Shown here: positions 60,721 to 64,000 of the stretch, piece by piece
Layout of the letters: each line of letters opens with the position of its first letter
Numbering within the stretch: position 1 is the stretch's first letter
Source: Phoronis australis
Taxonomy: Eukaryota > Phoronida > Phoronidae
DNA length: 64,000 nucleotides
Assembly (NCBI GenBank): GCA_002633005.1
Contig: NMRA01000058.1
Coordinates: 225,585 to 289,584, forward strand
Reading direction: 5' to 3'
The notes under the pieces: model-generated
Seen by the model: the letters and a program-made list of their open reading frames with translations, nothing else
Databases searched by the model: none
Told to the model about the DNA's origin: nothing
Program-made: the position numbers and the translations under genes

Positions 60721-61085
60721 TGTGTTTATGACAGGTTTTCACGGTTAATTAACTGAGGTATTTACTGTACTTGTTCAGTTTAAAGTTATTAATTGTTACC
60801 TCTTGACATATATTTAACTTAGATGTTTCCTGTACATATTCAGTTTAAAGTTGCTAATTGCTACCTCTTGACATTTAGTTACAAATCATCCCAGTCCAAG
60901 CTAATCTTCCCCATTGGTTAGTTTTATATCTGGCGCACATTCTGATTGGTCGAATAGGTTCACTTGCATGTTATTTGTTACATCCTTATACTTTCTCACC
61001 AGTAGCTTTTAATACATCATACCGAACACAAGCATTTTTCTCTTCGAACCACCTCGGGTTTTATTCATACACAGTGTAACCCACA
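60721..61085 (+). mobile_element. BEL-like LTR, second copy
   Basis: Homologous to 28161-28460 but with a local duplication of about 70 bp: cagtttaaagttattaattg followed later by cagtttaaagttgctaattg. It ends cccaca and is followed by a primer-binding site. Only the LTR and primer site remain; no gag or pol sequence follows. Confidence 0.7.
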
Positions 61086-61090
61086 TCTTT

Positions 61091-61110
61091 TTGGTGCCGT
61101 GGCCCGGATA
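61091..61110 (+). other. retroelement primer-binding site
   Basis: The sequence ttggtgccgtggcccgga lies 5 bp after the LTR end. A TGG-start site just after an LTR is the expected tRNA primer site. The TGGTGCCG...CCCGGA form is usual in BEL/Pao-type elements. Confidence 0.65.
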
Positions 61111-61133
61111 TGTCACACTAGATATGTCACACT

Positions 61134-61640
61134 AGATCTGATAAACAAAACATGTCTGCTTTTCATGTGGGGGTGATGTCCTTGGGTTTAACTAGCTGAC
61201 TCTGAAGAGTGTTAAATGGTTTTAAAGAAAGCGTTTACTTTTTGTCGTTTGAAGACGCGACTTAGCTCCTCGGACAATCCATGCACGTATAGGGTCCAAG
61301 CAGGTATCTTGGGTCTGCTATCACTAGTACTTTTGAGGCTACATTTGCGAAGAAATTCCAATGCCCATGTATGTGCTAAAGTTCACTCTTCTTTTCCTTA
61401 TCCTCAGTGATGTATCTTTCTGCATGATTCAGTACAGTAAAGTTCTCACAACAGACTGTGTTGAACAGGTGGGTGGACTTGGAAGTTCAAATATTGGCTT
61501 GTGTGGGTGGGCTTACAGTATATCATGATCTTGGTAGAGCTATGGTCTTTCACATTCACATATATGCCTAGGAATGGTAATCCACGGTCAAGTTCAGTTT
61601 CCTTGGTGAAAAGTATATCTTCCCCATATGGTAATACACA
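61134..61640 (-). pseudogene. inverted partial copy of a Penelope-like element
   Basis: Read on the minus strand this matches 62070-62560 of the next element. Shared blocks include ccaatatttgaacttccaag, acatcactgaggataaggaa and agtcagctagttaaaccc, ending tgtttatcagatc. Stops break all frames. It is head-to-head with the plus copy, an arrangement known for Penelope-like insertions. Confidence 0.7.
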
Positions 61641-61769
61641 AACTCAATACTTCTCTGAGACCCACTGTCTCGTGCTGTGGCAGTATAACGCACAAGGCCA
61701 CTAAGTATTTAGTTTAGGTACCCCTGCGTGGTAGTAGCCCTCACAGTGTCACTTAAATTCAAGACATGA

Positions 61770-62915
61770 TAGGCAAACTACGAGATCTAGTTGTCATCTC
61801 TGGCACTGAACTCATCTCATATGACGGCAGTGCACTATTCACGAGTATACCTGTCAACAACTCTCTTATTATCGTACCTACTTTCAACAGTGTCATGGAG
61901 CACACATGGGTTCGCCTATGTCACCGATTGTCTGTGGTATCTACATGGAGCACTTCACGAAGAAAGCTCTTGCCACTACTTTGTCTCCACCTGCATTACG
62001 GTTAAGATATGTTGATGACACGTTCACGATCCATGTCACATTAACAGCTTAGATGAAAACATGCTTTTCACCATGGAACCTGAGGTCAATTATCATTCCT
62101 AGACTTATGTGTGATTGTGAAATATGGTAGCTCCAAGATTACAGAATACTGTAAATCCACCCACGCAGACCAATATTTGAACTTCCAAGTATAACCACCC
62201 TGTCCAACATAGTCGGTTAAGAGAACGCTACTGAACCATGTAGGAAGATACGTCACTGAAGATAAGGAAAGGAAGAGTGAACTTCAGCACATCTGCCGTG
62301 CTTTGAATGCTAACGGCTATGAGTCATGGGCATTGAAACTTCCTTGCACACATAGCCCCACCAGTACTAGTGATGACAGACCTAGGATAACTTCTAGGAT
62401 CCCATACGTTCATGGTTTGTCAGAAGAGCTATGCTACATCCTCAGATGCATGAGGTCAACTCTTACTTTAATTCCATTAAAGTAAACACTTTGCTGAGTC
62501 AGCTAGTTAAACCTAAGGACGTCACCACACTTGAGAAGCAGTCATGTGTTGTTTATCAGATCCACCATCCTCACGTATACATCGGTTAAACCAAACGTGC
62601 TCTCGGCACCTGCTTTGCAGAACACCAAAAATCAACAAACTTACTGCTGTTGGTGACCACTTAGTTTCATCTGGTCACGCCATCAATATGGACAATGCAA
62701 ACATTTTGTCCAAAGAGGAGCATTGGATTTCCCGTAAGATTAAAGAGACCGTTTACAATAAGCAGTGCAACCCCCAACACTTAACTGTGACCAGGGATTG
62801 CAACCTATTTACGATCATTCAGGTGTTACTTCCGGTTTCACAAAGGCGAGAACAGAACAGTCATGTGATCAAGGGTTTGAGCTGCAGGCTTGAAACATCA
62901 TGCTCAACTAACTAA
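61770..62915 (+). pseudogene. decayed Penelope-like element: reverse transcriptase and GIY-YIG remnants
   Basis: The frame remnants follow the usual order. ALFTSIPVNNSL (reverse transcriptase motif A region) is followed by GSPMSPIVCGIYMEHF, then the catalytic YVDD at 62008-62019. Then come a post-catalytic ANGYESWALKLP region and a GIY-YIG piece near 62565-62620 with YIG, a stop, then TKRALG. The tail carries GHAINMDNANILSKEEHW and KQCNPQ. Several frameshifts and stops show it is dead. It differs clearly from the element at 50113, so two Penelope-like lineages are present. Confidence 0.75.
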
Positions 62916-62968
62916 ACCTCTAATTTTCTTATTTTTTTACCATCATGCCGTGAATAATACGCTTACAC

Positions 62969-63004
62969 AAAAGTCACGCATTTCTAAAGATATGCGTGAC
63001 TTTT
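62969..63004. repeat. 13-bp perfect hairpin
   Basis: aaaagtcacgcat (62969-62981) and atgcgtgactttt (62992-63004) are exact inverse copies around a 10-base spacer. It lies about 50 bp past the Penelope-like remnant. No run of T follows that would mark a known terminator type. Confidence 0.8.
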
Positions 63005-64000
63005 CACCGCTCGTCCTCCTGAGTGGCTTTTACCAGGATCAAAGAGAGAGCGGCGCCAGAGTCAGACTCAGTTGCGATGAACACATTGTCGGGTGCAAGC
63101 TAGACCCAATTAAGTGTAACTACCGGACCCTAAACTGTAGTAAACATCTCTGCCTGTACATAATGGCGAATTTTTAACATGCATTAACCAACAATTTTCG
63201 TTATAAACAAATACAACAGCTGTATTCAGATAGAAAAAACAACCAAGTTTGGTTTTCGATTCTTAAAAATCGATCAACTATTAAGCTAAAAACTGCAAAC
63301 ATGGGTACGATTGAAGATAAACGATTGTGCGTATTGATATACTCAGCGATTTACAAACGCTGATCAGAGTTAGCAAGGTTAGGTCGATTATTCTTTTAAT
63401 ATACAACTAAGCTACATTGAAACATCTGTAAACAATGCACAGTGACTAAATTAGATGTCAATAACTTTTAAAACATCGCTTATGGCCCATAGGATGCTGA
63501 TCTAATATACTCCAGGAGTAGTACGCTAACCGGAGAACTGCTATTCGCGGAAATGCGCCATATTGAGACAGTTAGCTTGTAGTTGTTATGGAACACCTGT
63601 GAAGACAACTAAGATGGCTAGCTTTGTAGTCAACGAGAGAGGGCAAGCAGTGGATGAGGTTGGTCAGTGGGCAAGAGCTGTGATATATTTTTATGACTAA
63701 GGAAAAGCTAGAATAGTTATGTAGTTAGGCCCTACTGCAATCAAAATTATCCAGAGGTTCCAAATCTTCAGTTTGCCTATCACCATTTGCATTTTTGTAT
63801 ATATTTTATAATTGGAGTTCTAATAACGATTGAACTTGAACTAACTGCACGCGTACTTTTGTTTGCTGTGACATGTTTGGGGTAGCTGTAATCTGGAAAA
63901 TTCAGGGATGGGTTCACAATTAACTGACTTCCAAGTTGTTTTGATACTTTGTTTAAACACAAAATAAAAAGATAGCAATCCTAACTGGTAAGAAAAAACA
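63005..64000. other. no supported gene; possible short initiator exon
   Basis: An ATG at about 63615 begins MASFVVNERGQAVDE just before a GTTGGT sequence, which could be a first coding exon. No family is recognised and no promoter can be supported. The rest is AT-rich without recognised features. Confidence 0.25.

Noticed and set aside
1-64000. CRISPR array, operon or prokaryotic gene cluster
   Set aside because: No regularly spaced identical repeats with unique spacers. All recognised genes are spliced or eukaryotic.
45868-64000. ACAP PH, ArfGAP or ankyrin exons
   Set aside because: I looked for GYLFKR-like, CxxCx16CxxC and ankyrin segments on the plus strand and saw none. A computed search of the next contig part is needed.

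Overview
The window is AT-rich animal nuclear DNA. It has spliced exons with GT/AG borders separated by introns of up to about 10 kb, tRNA-derived SINEs, THAP-domain genes, Penelope-like elements, BEL-like LTRs, LINE remnants and several cut-and-paste transposon families. Together these suggest a marine invertebrate (a lophotrochozoan or a non-vertebrate deuterostome). The sequence alone does not settle the phylum.

Two host genes can be supported. The first is a plus-strand gene whose nine recognised exons (8131-45867) encode the BAR-domain half of an ACAP-type protein (ArfGAP with coiled coil, ankyrin repeats and PH domain; ACAP2/ACAP3-like). All nine exons join in one open frame of 231 residues. 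The first exon and the PH, ArfGAP and ankyrin exons were not found and probably lie outside the window. The second is an intact single-exon minus-strand gene (53702-55498) for a secreted leucine-rich-repeat protein of 598 residues. If ACAP continues to the right, this gene is nested antisense in one of its introns.

Most of the rest is mobile DNA. From left to right: a PIF/Harbinger deletion derivative (0.7-1.3 kb), a LINE tail and a hairpin MITE (2.7-3.2 kb), a spliced THAP pseudogene inside the first large ACAP intron (9.4-11.3 kb), a hammerhead-ribozyme-like motif (13.8 kb), a 1.75-kb repeat with a second copy at 37.7 kb, a 2.8-kb element with very long terminal inverted repeats and a decayed minus-strand gene (18.1-20.9 kb), an ISL2EU-like deletion derivative (22.9-23.5 kb), and elements flanked by TA whose ends are built from ACCGCCCA-type subrepeats (32.3, 36.2 and 46.2 kb, with fragments elsewhere). 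Further right are arrays with a period of about 145-150 bp (30.6, 40.1 and 48.1 kb), a palindromic SINE composite (44.8-45.4 kb), a Penelope-like GIY-YIG ORF (50.1-51.1 kb), a 430-bp tandem repeat (58.2-59.7 kb), a BEL-like LTR with primer-binding site (60.7-61.1 kb) and an inverted pair of decayed Penelope-like elements (61.1-62.9 kb).

The host exons carry no visible link to the mobile elements apart from position. The most useful follow-ups are the ribozyme-like motif, the TA-flanked ACCGCCCA elements, the possible 18-nt in-frame ACAP microexon at 29754-29771, and the dispersed arrays of nucleosome-like period. All calls were made by eye; no alignment or database search was run.
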